Part shown: positions 7,017 through 7,033 of the stretch, piece after piece | How the letters are laid out: each line of letters begins with the position of its first letter | Numbering within the stretch: the first letter of the stretch is position 1 | Assembly (NCBI GenBank): GCA_938041945.1 | Contig: CALISC010000070.1 | Location: 1 to 7,033 of the forward strand | Length of the DNA stretch: 7,033 nucleotides | Direction of reading: 5' to 3' | Source: an uncultured Acholeplasmataceae bacterium | GTDB lineage: Bacteria > Bacillota_I > Bacilli_A > Acholeplasmatales > Acholeplasmataceae | Program-made: the position numbers and the translations under genes | The notes under the pieces: generated by a model | Seen by the model: the letters and a program-made list of their open reading frames with translations, nothing else | Told to the model about the DNA's origin: nothing | The model's database searches: none

Positions 7017-7033
7017 ATGATTAAAAAAGCCTA
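7017..7033 (+). CDS. Possible start of a divergent gene, cut by the window edge
   Basis: ATG ATT AAA AAA GCC on the plus strand would encode MIKKA, a typical bacterial N terminus, running off the right edge. The upstream AGAGCGG is only a weak Shine-Dalgarno and sits rather far away. Five codons cannot establish a gene. Confidence 0.15.

Overview
The window is AT-rich and almost entirely occupied by one very long minus-strand reading unit, from an ATG at 6961 down to a TAG at 517. It encodes an N-terminally membrane-anchored surface protein. From the N terminus it has a single hydrophobic anchor, about a dozen InlB B-repeat/Flg_new-like (Listeria-Bacteroides repeat) beta modules, and a C-terminal domain resembling DUF6273 (a C-type-lectin-like fold common in surface proteins of gut Bacillota and Mycoplasmatota relatives). 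Tryptophans are encoded by TGG wherever I checked, and no in-frame TGA is needed as Trp, so the standard bacterial code fits. A low-GC gut or host-associated Bacillota (Erysipelotrichales-like) or a Mycoplasmatota relative using the standard code is the most likely source. That placement is inference from composition and domain style only.

The reading unit is broken in three places. A TAA at 6563-6565 and a TAA at 5048-5050 are in the same frame, and the frame stays open and repeat-like on both sides of each. A one-base frame change at a run of seven A (minus strand; 1833-1839) separates the third and fourth fragments. The downstream pieces lack Shine-Dalgarno signals and start in the middle of recognisable repeat modules, so they are best read as parts of one gene of about 2,147 codons, not four genes. 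It is therefore a pseudogene, a phase-variable or recoded gene, or a correct gene with sequence errors.

Layout, right to left (direction of transcription): 6962-7033 holds a -10 box and a strong GAGGTG ribosome-binding site. 6563-6961 holds the anchor and N-terminal domain. 5048-6562 and 1829-5047 hold the repeat array, including a tandem duplication of about 268 residues with an 819-bp period and a second, dispersed duplication. 517-1806 holds the last repeats and the DUF6273-like domain. 428-462 is an imperfect intrinsic terminator. 1-427 is non-coding and very AT-rich, with one clear 11-bp perfect-arm hairpin (237-277) and some weaker palindromes. No RNA gene, CRISPR array, transposase or reverse transcriptase was seen.
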